From Lutimaribacter saemankumensis (GTDB taxonomy: Bacteria > Pseudomonadota > Alphaproteobacteria > Rhodobacterales > Rhodobacteraceae), in the NCBI RefSeq assembly GCF_900100005.1, contig NZ_FNEB01000001.1:434001-498000 (forward strand): a stretch of DNA of 64,000 nucleotides, in the 5' to 3' direction. The notes beneath the pieces were generated by a model that was not told the origin of the DNA, did not search any database, and worked only from the letters and a program-made list of their open reading frames with translations. Position 1 is the stretch's first letter; each line of letters opens with the position of its first letter. This document shows, piece by piece, positions 55,505 to 64,000 of the stretch. Made by a program: the position numbers and the translations under genes.

Positions 55505-56608
55505 TCACGAACCGATCCTGCCGCTGATCTCACCCCCGCCCACGGCCGCGCGCACGCCGGTGGTTGACGGGCAGGACGTGGGCAGCCCGCGCGCCACCCG
55601 CACGGCGAGATAGGCAAATGCCTGCGCCTCGAGCATGTCACCATCCAACCCGACAGCCTCGACCGGCTGGACCGGGCAATCCAGCCCGACGGCAAGCATT
55701 TCCATCAGCACCGGATTGTGGCGCCCGCCCCCGGTGACCAGCAGGCGTTCGGGCGGTGCCGGGCAGAACTGCATCCCCTGCATCACCGCAGCCGCCGCCA
55801 TGGCCGTCATCGTGGCGGCCGCATTGGCATCGTCCAGTTCCCGCACCAGATCGAGCATGAGCGAAAAATCGTCCCGGTCCAGCGACTTGGGCGGCATCTT
55901 GAGAAAGTAACCTTCGTCAAGGAACAGCTCGAGCGCGCCATCGACCACCTTGCCCTGTGCGGCCAGCGCGCCGCCCTCGTCGAACGGCAGGCCACGCCGT
56001 TCCATCATCAGGTCGTTGAGCGGCGCATTCGCCGGACCTGTGTCGAAGGCAAGCAGCGCGCCTTCGGCCTCGGGCGCAGGCCGCGCGGGGTCGATCCAGG
56101 TCAGGTTGCCGACACCGCCGAGGTTCAGAAACGCCAAAGGCGCGTCGGCGCCGATGAACTTTGCGCAGGCGAAGTGGAAAAACGGCGCCAGCGGCGCGCC
56201 CTGCCCGCCAAGCCGCATATCGGCGCTGCGAAAGTCCCAGACCACGGGCCGGCCCAGCAGCCCGGCCAGTCGTGCGCCATCGCCCGCCTGATGTGTGCGC
56301 CCGCCCGCAGGATCGTGCGCCAGGGTCTGCCCGTGAAAGCCGATCAGGTCGATGCCGTCGAATTCCGACAAAAGCTGCGCATGCGCGTCCTCGACCAGCC
56401 TTGCGGCGGGCGCGACCCCATCCTGGCCAGGCCAGCGGCCAAGCGCCGCGCGCAGCACCGCCTGTTCGTCGCGCGAATAGGGACGGTAGGCGCTTTCGCC
56501 AAAGCCCGAAATCGTTACCCCGTCGGTCTCGACCGCGGCCGCATCCACCCCGTCGAGCGACGTTCCCGACATCGCCCCGAGCGCCCGCACGACCTGCCCT
56601 TTCAACAT
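55505..56608 (-). CDS. anmK: Anhydro-N-acetylmuramic acid kinase
   Basis: A 367-residue sugar kinase of the ASKHA fold that phosphorylates and opens 1,6-anhydro-MurNAc in cell wall recycling. The family start [37 protein letters not shown] and [12 protein letters not shown] are present. Start at 56608 (MLKGQVV) with AAAGGAAAAGG upstream. Divergent from tyrS. Confidence 0.95.
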   Translation of the reverse strand: MLKGQVVRALGAMSGTSLDGVDAAAVETDGVTISGFGESAYRPYSRDEQAVLRAALGRWPGQDGVAPAARLVEDAHAQLLSEFDGIDLIGFHGQTLAHDPAGGRTHQAGDGARLAGLLGRPVVWDFRSADMRLGGQGAPLAPFFHFACAKFIGADAPLAFLNLGGVGNLTWIDPARPAPEAEGALLAFDTGPANAPLNDLMMERRGLPFDEGGALAAQGKVVDGALELFLDEGYFLKMPPKSLDRDDFSLMLDLVRELDDANAAATMTAMAAAAVMQGMQFCPAPPERLLVTGGGRHNPVLMEMLAVGLDCPVQPVEAVGLDGDMLEAQAFAYLAVRVARGLPTSCPSTTGVRAAVGGGEISGRIGS

Positions 56609-56671
56609 GGCCTTTTCCTTTGCCAATTCGATGCCTATACATGCCGCGCAATTCTTATGGGAACAAGACAG

Positions 56672-57925
56672 ATGACCTATCACCCCAAGTCGGATTTCAT
56701 GCGTGTCATGATCGAGCGCGGCTTTCTGGCCGACTGCACCGATTACCAGGGCCTCGACGAGGCGCTGAGCAAGGGGGTGGTGCCGGGCTATATCGGGTTC
56801 GACGCCACGGCCAAGTCGCTGCATGTGGGTAGCCTGATCCAGATCATGATGCTGCGCTGGCTGCAAAAGACCGGGCACAAGCCGATCACGCTGATGGGCG
56901 GCGGCACGACGAAGGTGGGCGATCCCAGCTTTCGCGCCGACGAACGCCCGCTGCTGACGCCCGCCCAGATCGACGACAACATCGCCGGGATCAAGCAGGT
57001 CTTTGCCAAATACGTGCGCTATGACGACAGCCCCACCGGCGCGCTCATGCTTAACAACGACGAATGGCTGGACGACCTGAACTATCTGGATTTCCTGCGC
57101 GATATCGGCCGGCACTTCAGCGTCAACCGGATGCTGTCCTTTGAATCCGTGAAGTCACGTCTGGATCGGGAACAATCTCTGTCCTTCCTCGAATTCAACT
57201 ACATGATTTTGCAGGCCTATGACTTCCTGGAGCTGAACCGCCGCTATGGCTGCCTGTTGCAGATGGGCGGATCGGACCAGTGGGGGAATATCGTCAACGG
57301 CATCGACCTGACCCGCCGCGTGCTGGATCACGAAGTTTACGGACTGACCTCGCCCCTGCTGACCACGTCAGACGGCAAGAAGATGGGCAAGACGGCAGAC
57401 GGCGCGGTGTGGCTGAATGCCGACATGCGTTCGCCTTACGAATTCTGGCAGTTCTGGCGCAACACCACAGACGCGGATGTGGGGCGGTTCCTCAAACTTT
57501 ATACCGAGATGGATATCGGGGAATGCGAACGGCTCGGCGCGCTTGGCGGGTCCGAAATCAACGCCGCCAAGATCGTGCTGGCCAATGCCGTCACGGCCCT
57601 GTGCCATGGTGCCGAGGCGGCCGCCGCGGCCGAAGCGACCGCGCGCGAGGTGTTCGAGCGTGGTGGCGTGGGTGACGATCTGCCCACGGTGACGCTGTCC
57701 GCGGCTGATCTTGGCGACGGTGTTTCCATCGTGCAGCTTTTCGTGAAATCGGGTCTGGCGAAATCCGGCAAGGACGCCAAGCGTCTGATCGCGGAAAACG
57801 GCGCGCGGCTGGACGATGCACCGCTGACCGATGCCGGTCTGATGATCGACGCCGCCGCGCTGTCCAGCCCGATCAAGCTGAGCGCGGGCAAGAAACGTCA
57901 CGCGCTGGTCAAACTGGACGTCTGA
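56672..57925 (+). CDS. tyrS: Tyrosyl-tRNA synthetase
   Basis: A 417-residue class I synthetase. The HIGH-type motif is HVGS (51-54) and the KMSKS equivalent is KMGKT (237-241); [10 protein letters not shown] contacts tyrosine and ATP. A C-terminal S4-like RNA-binding domain (about 350-415, [16 protein letters not shown]) is present. Ends in a strong terminator shared with the convergent VPLPA gene. Confidence 0.97.
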   Translation: MTYHPKSDFMRVMIERGFLADCTDYQGLDEALSKGVVPGYIGFDATAKSLHVGSLIQIMMLRWLQKTGHKPITLMGGGTTKVGDPSFRADERPLLTPAQIDDNIAGIKQVFAKYVRYDDSPTGALMLNNDEWLDDLNYLDFLRDIGRHFSVNRMLSFESVKSRLDREQSLSFLEFNYMILQAYDFLELNRRYGCLLQMGGSDQWGNIVNGIDLTRRVLDHEVYGLTSPLLTTSDGKKMGKTADGAVWLNADMRSPYEFWQFWRNTTDADVGRFLKLYTEMDIGECERLGALGGSEINAAKIVLANAVTALCHGAEAAAAAEATAREVFERGGVGDDLPTVTLSAADLGDGVSIVQLFVKSGLAKSGKDAKRLIAENGARLDDAPLTDAGLMIDAAALSSPIKLSAGKKRHALVKLDV

Positions 57926-57933
57926 ATGGAAAC

Positions 57934-57964
57934 GGGCAGGCCTGGCGCCTGCCCGATCGTTTTT
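57934..57964. terminator. Terminator after tyrS
   Basis: An 8-bp perfect stem GGGCAGGC / GCCTGCCC with a 5-base loop is followed by GATCG and TTTTT (57960-57964). On the minus strand it may also end the VPLPA-CTERM transcript. Confidence 0.8.
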
Positions 57965-57973
57965 CGCCAGCCC

Positions 57974-59293
57974 TCAGGCAGCTTGGGTGCCGCGCCGCCG
58001 GCGAAGGGCGGCCAGCCCGCCGATCCCCGACAGCAACAGCACCAGCCCTGCGGGCAACGGTACCGCCGCCGATGCAAGGCCACGCAGATCGGCGGCCGCG
58101 CGCGTATCGCCGCCTGAAAAAATGAAGCTTTCCCAACCGGTCAACGCGATGTCGAACATGCCGTTGCCGTTGTCCAGCGACAGGGCGAACCCGTCGGTGA
58201 TCAGGGACACCCCCGCAATCTGGGAAAAGGCGTAATCCACGAACGTCACGGCATCGGTACCGGTCCCGCCGTCGAACACCGCGCCAGAGCCGCCGAAACG
58301 GCCGCTATAGTCGCCAAGCAAGGTCATCTTGTCATCGTCGTCGCCAAACAGCGCCGATCCCAGGATGGTGCCGCCCGCCTCGTTTGTCAGGCTATCCATG
58401 CCCGCCCCCAACAGCAGCGCAATCCCGGCGCGCCCTTCGATCGTGGCACCGGTGCGGTTTATGACAATCTGCGCTGCGGTATTGGCCTCGGCCGGATCGG
58501 TTTCGACCATGATGCCAGTTTCGCCCGCAATTTCGCCCGCGTTGTCGATGGTGGACGCGATGGCGCTTTCGTCAAAATCGATCGCGGCGTCGAGATCCGA
58601 AAGGATACGGCCCGTCGCACCGTTGACGATCGAGCCGCTGTCGATGTCGATACCGTCCTGCGGATCGCCGGGAATCCCGTTCGACCGGATCGTCCCATGG
58701 TTGGTGATGGTCGCATTCTGTCCAACCTGCAGCGCATCGTCATAGCCCTGGATCAAAGCACCGGCGGCATTGGTGACGGTGTTGAAATCGCCGCCTTCGA
58801 CACCTTCGCCGGTCGTGGAAACGATGCTGCCCGTGTTCACCAGAACGTTGTTCAGCCCGCCGCCGGCATCGTCATCCATGTGAACGCCACGGTCGACACT
58901 GTTGATCGTGCCGTTGTTGATCAAGTTGACATTGCTGCGTCCTTCGACGTTCACACCGTCATCGCCTGCGTTGATCGTGCCGTTGTTGACAAGGGTAAAG
59001 CCGTCACCGCCCTGCACACCGTCGTCATCGGCATTGAGCGTGCCGGAATTGTTCAGAACCGTGTCGTCGTCGTCGATGTCGATGGCGTCATCGCCCGGCA
59101 CGGAATTGACGGTTGCACCGGCCTGGACATTCACGGTGATGTCCGACGAGCCATCGGAAAACCCGTCATTGTCGACGCCCGTGCAAGTCGCCGTTTCGCC
59201 CGAAGCGATGCTGTCAGGTGCGCAATCGGCAAACGCCGGACCGACCGCGTGGGCAAACCCGAACGCGGCGGTCAAAAGCAGAAGTCTTTTCAT
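57974..59293 (-). CDS. Acidic repeat protein with VPLPA-CTERM sorting signal
   Basis: A 439-residue exported protein. After a signal peptide (cleavage near residue 22, AFA-DC), residues about 70-215 hold a run of degenerate beta-helix turns built on the pattern NNGTI..DDDGV, very rich in Asp, Asn and Gly. A second beta-rich part follows (about 260-400), and the C-terminus is AVPLPAGLVLLLSGIGG followed by ALRRRR, a clear VPLPA-CTERM signal. The repeats resemble autotransporter/adhesin beta-solenoids and could bind calcium. Probably a surface or matrix protein; function unknown. Confidence 0.85.
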   Translation of the reverse strand: MKRLLLLTAAFGFAHAVGPAFADCAPDSIASGETATCTGVDNDGFSDGSSDITVNVQAGATVNSVPGDDAIDIDDDDTVLNNSGTLNADDDGVQGGDGFTLVNNGTINAGDDGVNVEGRSNVNLINNGTINSVDRGVHMDDDAGGGLNNVLVNTGSIVSTTGEGVEGGDFNTVTNAAGALIQGYDDALQVGQNATITNHGTIRSNGIPGDPQDGIDIDSGSIVNGATGRILSDLDAAIDFDESAIASTIDNAGEIAGETGIMVETDPAEANTAAQIVINRTGATIEGRAGIALLLGAGMDSLTNEAGGTILGSALFGDDDDKMTLLGDYSGRFGGSGAVFDGGTGTDAVTFVDYAFSQIAGVSLITDGFALSLDNGNGMFDIALTGWESFIFSGGDTRAAADLRGLASAAVPLPAGLVLLLSGIGGLAALRRRRGTQAA

Positions 59294-59379
59294 GGAAATC
59301 CCCCAAGGTTAATTCACCCTGAGAGGCTAGCCAGATCGCATGACACATGCGTGACAGCCGCCTGCCCGCAATGCGCGTA

Positions 59380-60492
59380 TCACCCGCGTGACGCCAAAGC
59401 GTCGGACAGCACCTGGCGGACCACATCGGGCGGCACGTCGGAGGTGACGAAGGCATCGCCGATGCCGTGCACGAGAATGAAACGAAGCTTGCCGTCGATC
59501 ACCTTCTTGTCTTGCGCCATGAGCGAAAGCAGACCGTCTGCATCGGGAAGTTCCCCTTCGATATCAGACAGATCAACCTTCATGTTCATGTCGCGCAGAT
59601 GGGCACGTACACGGCTGGGATCTTCCTGGCTGCACAGGCCCAGCCGCGCCGAAAGTTCGAACGCCAGCGCGCAGCCGATGGCAACGCCCTCGCCGTGAAG
59701 GAGGCGGCCGGAATACCCCGTCGCGGATTCGAGCGCATGGCAGAACGTGTGGCCGAGGTTCAGCAGCGCGCGATCCCCTTGTTCGGTTTCGTCGCGTTCG
59801 ACGATATCGGCCTTCATCTGGACCGAGCGTTTGACCGCCGCGATGCGGGCCGTCATGTCACCCGCCGACGCGCGTGAGCCATTGCCCTCAAGCCATTGAA
59901 AGAATTCCGAATCCCCCAAAAGCCCGTATTTGACCACCTCACCGTAGCCGGCCAGGTAGTCCCGTTCCGTCAGAGTGCCCAGAACCTCGGTATCGGCCAG
60001 CACAAGGCTTGGCTGATGGAAGGCGCCGATCAGGTTCTTGCCCTGTGGTGCATTGATCCCAGTCTTTCCCCCGACCGAGCTGTCGACCTGCGCCAGCAAT
60101 GTGGTGGGTATCTGCACGAACCGCACACCGCGCCGCAAAACCGACGCGGCAAAGCCCACAAGATCGCCGATAACGCCGCCGCCGAAGGCCACGACCATGT
60201 CGCGGCGTTCGACCTTTTGTTCCAGCAGCCATTCGACCGTGCGCTCGAACTGCGGCCAACTCTTGGTGCCCTCACCCGGCGGCAGCGCAAGCGAAACCAT
60301 GTCGATGCCGGCGGCGGACAGCCCGGCGCGCAACGCGTCGAGATGGAGCGCGGCGACCGTTTCATCGGTCACGACGGCGACACGCGGTCGCGCCAGCAGC
60401 GGGCCGATCAGCGCGCCGGCCTGTGCCAAAAGGCCAGGCCCGATGTGAATGTCGTATTCGCGGCCTTCCAGACCTACATGCACGGTTTCCAT
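59380..60492 (-). CDS. aroB: 3-dehydroquinate synthase
   Basis: A 370-residue NAD- and metal-dependent cyclase, second step of the shikimate pathway. It carries AFGGGVIGDLVGFAASV, the glycine loop SSVGGKTGINAPQGKNLIG, and metal-binding residues in GYGEVVKYG (Glu), NLGHTFCHALE (His) and LHGEGVAIG (His). Its start overlaps the aroK stop by one base (TGATG). Chorismate made through this route feeds trpE in the same window. Confidence 0.97.
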   Translation of the reverse strand: METVHVGLEGREYDIHIGPGLLAQAGALIGPLLARPRVAVVTDETVAALHLDALRAGLSAAGIDMVSLALPPGEGTKSWPQFERTVEWLLEQKVERRDMVVAFGGGVIGDLVGFAASVLRRGVRFVQIPTTLLAQVDSSVGGKTGINAPQGKNLIGAFHQPSLVLADTEVLGTLTERDYLAGYGEVVKYGLLGDSEFFQWLEGNGSRASAGDMTARIAAVKRSVQMKADIVERDETEQGDRALLNLGHTFCHALESATGYSGRLLHGEGVAIGCALAFELSARLGLCSQEDPSRVRAHLRDMNMKVDLSDIEGELPDADGLLSLMAQDKKVIDGKLRFILVHGIGDAFVTSDVPPDVVRQVLSDALASRG

Positions 60493-61040
60493 CACGCGGC
60501 CTCTTCCAGAACGTCGGGGCGGGTTTTCAGAACCTCGATCACGCGGTCGACGGTATCTTCGATCGAGAATTTTGGCGAAACGTCGACCCGCAGATCGGCC
60601 AGCGCATAGACCGGAACACGGGCCTGGTAGAGATCGGTCAGCGTTGCCTTGGGATTGGGGGTGCGCAACAGCGGGCGCGTGGTCTTGTGTCGGACCCGCT
60701 GCCACAACAGGTCAAGCCCGGCATCCAGCCAGACGGCCACGCCCTTTTCGCTGATCATCGCGCGGTTGCCCTCGGCCATGAAGGCGCCACCGCCCGTGGA
60801 CAGGATGCAGCGTTCCGATTCCAGCAGGCGTTCGATCACCTGCGATTCCTTGGTGCGAAAGAACGCCTCGCCGTCGCGTGAAAAGATTTCGGGGATGGTC
60901 ATGTTGGCGGCGGCCTCGATCTCGGCATCCGAATCGAGGAACGGCACGGCAAGCCGCGCGGCAAGCGCCCGGCCCACGGCCGTCTTGCCCGCACCCATCA
61001 TCCCGACCATGACGACCGTCTTTTTCAGTTGCCAGCCCAT
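60492..61040 (-). CDS. aroK: Shikimate kinase
   Basis: A 182-residue P-loop kinase that phosphorylates shikimate. Walker A is GMMGAGKT (13-20); LDSDAEIE, SRDGEAFFRTKE and STGGGAF bind shikimate and ATP. Start at 61040 (MGWQLKK); the open frame continues upstream but without family similarity. First gene of aroK-aroB. Confidence 0.96.
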   Translation of the reverse strand: MGWQLKKTVVMVGMMGAGKTAVGRALAARLAVPFLDSDAEIEAAANMTIPEIFSRDGEAFFRTKESQVIERLLESERCILSTGGGAFMAEGNRAMISEKGVAVWLDAGLDLLWQRVRHKTTRPLLRTPNPKATLTDLYQARVPVYALADLRVDVSPKFSIEDTVDRVIEVLKTRPDVLEEAA

Positions 61041-61155
61041 CACTTGCCCGCATCGGCGTCTCGACGCCGTTTTTCCCAATTCACGACTGAATGACGTGAT
61101 CTTTGTCGAAATGCCAGTTATATCTTGTGAAAACAAAGACGAACAGGCAGGCGAC

Positions 61156-61305
61156 ATGGGGCGACTAATCAAATACCTTCTCATTCTGATCGTTCTGGGG
61201 GCCATCGCGTTGGTGGCCTATGCCTATATCGGGCCGTTTCTGGGGGCGGATTTCTCGCCCCCGCAGGAAGAGGTGCGTGAACGGGTGATACTGAATGCGG
61301 ACTAG
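61156..61305 (+). CDS. 49-residue single-helix membrane protein
   Basis: A small protein with one N-terminal membrane helix (YLLILIVLGAIALVAYAYI, about 7-25) and a short polar tail (PPQEEVRERVILNAD). It begins the plus-strand run divergent from aroK and overlaps the next gene by 11 bases, which supports it as a real translated gene. I believe short proteins of this kind occur at this place in related genomes. Function unknown. Confidence 0.7.
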   Translation: MGRLIKYLLILIVLGAIALVAYAYIGPFLGADFSPPQEEVRERVILNAD

Positions 61306-62830
61306 GCTGGCATTTGCCCTGCTGTGCCTTCCCTTTGCCGCCTCCGCCCAGGAAGCGCCGCTTTCGGCGATCGACTGGCTGAGCACGCCAACCGCCCTGC
61401 CCGTAACGCGCGTCATGCCGCCAACCGGCATTCCTGGGGAATCGCCCGTGACCGACAGCGCCACGATCCCGGCTGTCAGCGTGACGCCGTTGGGCGAGGT
61501 GCAGGCCGATGCGGTCGGATTGTTGCCCTCGTCGATCACCGGCTTGCCGCGCAGTCTTTGGCAGCAAAGCCGCGCCGCCGAATTGAGAACGCTGTTGATG
61601 GCGCGCAACGTCACGCGCCTTCCGGCGATGCAATCGCTGCTCTACACGTTGCTGCTGGCCGAGGCCGACGCCCCCGCCGACAGCGGAACGGACGCACCGT
61701 TCCTGCAGGCGCGGATCGACGCCTTGATGGAACTGGGCGCGGTCGAGCCGGCGCAGGCGCTGCTTGAACGCGCGGGTGCCGGGACGCCTGCCCTGTTCGC
61801 GCGCTGGTTCGACGCAACGCTGCTGACGGGCGACGAGGACAAGGCCTGCCGCGCCTTGCGCGACAGCCCGCATCTCAGCCCCAGCTATGCCGCGCGGGTG
61901 TTCTGCACCGCGCGTGGGGGAGACTGGTCGGCTGCGGCCCTGACGCTCGATACCGCGCGGGCCCTGGGATTCATTTCCGACCTCGAGGACCGGTTGCTGG
62001 CGCAATTCCTTGACCCCGAGATGTTCGAAGGCGAACCGCTGCCGCTGCCGCCCGTGCGCCCCAGCCCGCTGCTGTTCCGGCTCTACGAGGCGGTGGGCGA
62101 ACCGCTGCCCACCAACACCCTGCCCCGCGCCTTTGCCATGGGGGACTTGCGCAGCACGGTCGGCTGGAAGGCCGAGCTGGTTGCCGCGGAACGGCTGGCG
62201 CGCACCGGCGCGCTGCCGGTGAACCGGCTGCTCGGCATCTATTCCGAGCGGTTGCCAGCGGCCTCGGGCGGTATCTGGGACCGTGTCGAGGCGATCCAGC
62301 GCTTTGACACCGCGATGCGGACCGGCGATCCCGGCGCGGTTGCGCGCGCGCTGCCGGGCGCGTGGCGGGCGATGCGGGCGGCCCGGCTCGAAGTGCCGTT
62401 TGCCGAACTTTACGGGGCCGAACTGATGCGGCTGCCGCTGACCGGCACCGCCGCGGCGCTGGCTTACGACGTAGCCTTGCTGGGCCCGGCCTATGAAAAC
62501 GCCGCGATGACGCGCGGCAGCGCTATACCGGCGCGCGCCTTTGCGACCGGCGTTGCGCGTGGCGCGCCTCCGGCCCCCGGCAACGACGCGTTGCGCGTGG
62601 CCATTTCCCGTGCCTTCGAAAGCGCAACGCCCCCGCGTGAAATCGCAGATCTGATCGACACAGGCCGCCTGGGAGAGGCGATCCTGTCGGCCATCGCGCT
62701 GTACGAGCATGGCAACACCGGCGATGTTGCAGCGCTTGAAAAGGCGTTGTCGGCGTTCCGCGCCATGGGGCTAGAGGACACGGCGCGACGCGCCTCGCTT
62801 CAGTTACTGCTATTGGGAACGCGGGGCTGA
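61295..62830 (+). CDS. Exported alpha-helical protein of unknown function
   Basis: A 511-residue protein with a signal peptide (RLAFALLCLPFAASAQ, cleavage near residue 19). The rest is Ala/Leu-rich and helical, with repeated segments such as LGAVEPAQALLERAG, CRALRDSPHLSPSYAARVFC and GDWSAAALTLDTARAL that look like TPR or Sel1-type repeats; a Cys pair could form a disulphide. It overlaps the small membrane protein upstream and ends 2 bases before xerD. Probably a periplasmic scaffold. I do not recognise the family. Confidence 0.8.
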   Translation: MRTRLAFALLCLPFAASAQEAPLSAIDWLSTPTALPVTRVMPPTGIPGESPVTDSATIPAVSVTPLGEVQADAVGLLPSSITGLPRSLWQQSRAAELRTLLMARNVTRLPAMQSLLYTLLLAEADAPADSGTDAPFLQARIDALMELGAVEPAQALLERAGAGTPALFARWFDATLLTGDEDKACRALRDSPHLSPSYAARVFCTARGGDWSAAALTLDTARALGFISDLEDRLLAQFLDPEMFEGEPLPLPPVRPSPLLFRLYEAVGEPLPTNTLPRAFAMGDLRSTVGWKAELVAAERLARTGALPVNRLLGIYSERLPAASGGIWDRVEAIQRFDTAMRTGDPGAVARALPGAWRAMRAARLEVPFAELYGAELMRLPLTGTAAALAYDVALLGPAYENAAMTRGSAIPARAFATGVARGAPPAPGNDALRVAISRAFESATPPREIADLIDTGRLGEAILSAIALYEHGNTGDVAALEKALSAFRAMGLEDTARRASLQLLLLGTRG

Positions 62831-62832
62831 GC

Positions 62833-63759
62833 ATGAACGATCACCAGTGGATTTCCGCCTTTCTCGAAGCGGCCGCCGCCGAACAGGGGGCCGCAACGAA
62901 CACGCAACTGGCCTATGGGCGCGACCTGCGTGATTTTGCCGACTGGTTGGCCGGCAAAGGCAAGGGTTTTGACGGCGCGCGGCGCGAGGACGTGGAAAGC
63001 TATCTGTTGCATTGCGACGCGCAGGGCCTTGCGAAATCGACCCGCGCGCGGCGGCTTTCGGCGATCAAGCAGCTTTACCGCTTTGCCTTTGAAGAAGGCT
63101 GGCGGGGCGACAATCCGGCGATCCAGATCTCGGGGCCAGGCCGCGACAAGCGGCTGCCAAAGACCCTGAGCGAGGAAGAGGTCGACCGCCTGCTCCAGTC
63201 CGCGCGCAGCGTGGGCCGCAGCACCGAGGAAAGGGTGCGCAACACCTGCCTGATGGAGCTGCTCTATGCCACCGGCATGCGGGTGACCGAGCTGGTATCC
63301 CTGCCCGTTTCCGCCGCAAGGGGCGATCCGCGCATGTTGCTGGTCATGGGGAAAGGCGGCAAGGAACGGCTGGTTCCGCTGTCGCCACCGGCGCGTGAGG
63401 CGCTGGCAGACTGGCTGGCCCTGCGCGACGAAACCGAAGAGCGCGCCCGCGAAAAGGGCGCGGCACCGTCGCGTTTCCTGTTCCCGTCGCGCGGCAAGCT
63501 GGGCCACCTGACACGGCATCGGTTCTACATGCTGATAAAAGAGCTTGCCGTGGCGTCGGGCGTCAGCCCCGGCAAGGTGACGCCGCACACCTTGCGGCAT
63601 GCCTTTGCCACGCACCTTCTGGCCAACGGTGCCGACCTGCGCGCGATCCAGACGCTGCTGGGCCATGCCGACGTGGCGACCACGGAAATCTACACCCATG
63701 TTCTGGAAGAGCGCCTGCGCGACCTGGTGCTGGATCACCACCCATTGGCGCGCGACTGA
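62833..63759 (+). CDS. xerD: Tyrosine recombinase XerD
   Basis: A 308-residue site-specific recombinase that with XerC resolves chromosome dimers at dif under FtsK control. The N-terminal SAM-like core-binding domain (1-90) precedes the catalytic domain with R150 (GMRVTEL), K174 (GKGGKERL), H252 and R255 (HTLRHAF), H278 (LLGHAD) and nucleophile Y287. It is a housekeeping Xer, not a phage integrase: no att site or phage gene is nearby. Confidence 0.94.
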   Translation: MNDHQWISAFLEAAAAEQGAATNTQLAYGRDLRDFADWLAGKGKGFDGARREDVESYLLHCDAQGLAKSTRARRLSAIKQLYRFAFEEGWRGDNPAIQISGPGRDKRLPKTLSEEEVDRLLQSARSVGRSTEERVRNTCLMELLYATGMRVTELVSLPVSAARGDPRMLLVMGKGGKERLVPLSPPAREALADWLALRDETEERAREKGAAPSRFLFPSRGKLGHLTRHRFYMLIKELAVASGVSPGKVTPHTLRHAFATHLLANGADLRAIQTLLGHADVATTEIYTHVLEERLRDLVLDHHPLARD

Positions 63760-63826
63760 GCCAACCCCTTGATCCAAATGGCGGCAGTCCCCATAAGTCA
63801 TCTATCTTTCACAGAACAGAACCCAA

Positions 63827-64000
63827 ATGACCCCCGAGGCCACCGCCCCAATGCTTGACGCCGCTTTCTGGATCACCGCCGGCGCGATCCTGTTTCTGCT
63901 TGTCCTGTCCGGTTTCTTTTCCGGCTCCGAAACCGCGCTGACTGCCGCCAGCCGGGGCAAGCTGCGCGCACAGGCCGACAAGGGATCGCGCGGGGCCGAA
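63827..64000 (+). CDS. CNNM/DUF21 membrane protein (HlyC/CorC family), 3' end cut by window edge
   Basis: The first 58 residues of a membrane transporter of the CNNM/CorB group. A hydrophobic helix (ILFLLVLSGFFSGSETAL) has the diagnostic FFSGSETALTAASR. Full-length members have a DUF21 membrane domain, paired CBS domains and a CorC_HlyC domain and move magnesium or related ions. The rest lies outside the window. Confidence 0.88.
   Translation, partial: MTPEATAPMLDAAFWITAGAILFLLVLSGFFSGSETALTAASRGKLRAQADKGSRGAE

Noticed and set aside
62833-63759. Tyrosine recombinase as a mobile-element integrase
   Set aside because: Length, motifs and context match the housekeeping XerD; there is no adjacent att site, phage or integron feature.

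Overview
This 64 kb window is a contiguous, GC-rich chromosomal segment from an alphaproteobacterium, most likely a member of the Rhodobacteraceae (Roseobacter group). The pointers are an FnrL-type site in front of a C4-pathway hemA, a B12-dependent class II ribonucleotide reductase, VPLPA-CTERM surface proteins, a DUF1476 zeta-type ATP synthase inhibitor, a stand-alone homocysteine methyltransferase and corrinoid protein, DUF1638, and GC-rich intergenic repeats I recognise from this family. No phage, plasmid, insertion sequence or CRISPR array is visible. Almost all genes are intact; only the two edge genes (hemA at the left, a CNNM/DUF21 transporter at the right) are cut by the window.

Layout. 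1-2.1 kb: hemA (minus, TTG start) with an anaerobic FnrL-type promoter, then a small VPLPA-CTERM protein. 2.2-9.7 kb: an apparent catabolic island with an M20 dipeptidase, a divergent LysR regulator, a class III aminotransferase, both subunits of a 3-oxoacid CoA-transferase, an M20 deacylase and an alpha/beta hydrolase carrying the full fluoroacetate-dehalogenase residue set. 9.7-14 kb: a glycosyltransferase, two tandem tRNA-Asp genes, pirin and adenine deaminase. 14-21.5 kb: nrdJ with a complex upstream region (NrdR box, long imperfect palindrome, DnaA-box-like cluster), a lipoprotein and RNase E. 21.9-26.8 kb: a DctB/DctD-like two-component system (the regulator lacks the sigma-54 GAFTGA loop) and purQ-purS-purC. 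27-31.8 kb: ATP synthase zeta inhibitor, homocysteine methyltransferase, a radical SAM protein, a corrinoid protein, a thioesterase and DUF1638, together suggesting split, cobalamin-dependent methionine synthesis. 31.8-38.7 kb: a P450 overlapping a membrane serine hydrolase, ccdA, tusA, the biotin ECF transporter bioMNY, tRNA-Pro, a DUF192 protein and a two-domain cold-shock protein.

38.8-51.5 kb: pdxH, fabI, a LysE exporter, xanthine phosphoribosyltransferase, an aminotransferase, a PpiD-type chaperone, trpE, a DEAD-box helicase, a Fur-family regulator, an EamA transporter, enolase, a glycine-zipper lipoprotein and a cupin. 51.6-57.9 kb: zwf-pgl-pgi (upper Entner-Doudoroff/pentose phosphate steps, overlapping reading frames), anmK and tyrS. 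58-64 kb: a large acidic repeat VPLPA-CTERM protein, aroK-aroB, and a divergent cluster of a 49-residue membrane protein, a 511-residue exported protein and xerD.

Most of the window is housekeeping. The parts with least precedent are the 2.2-9.7 kb catabolic island with its putative dehalogenase, the DctD variant, the corrinoid/DUF1638 neighbourhood, the P450-hydrolase pair and the dispersed intergenic repeats.
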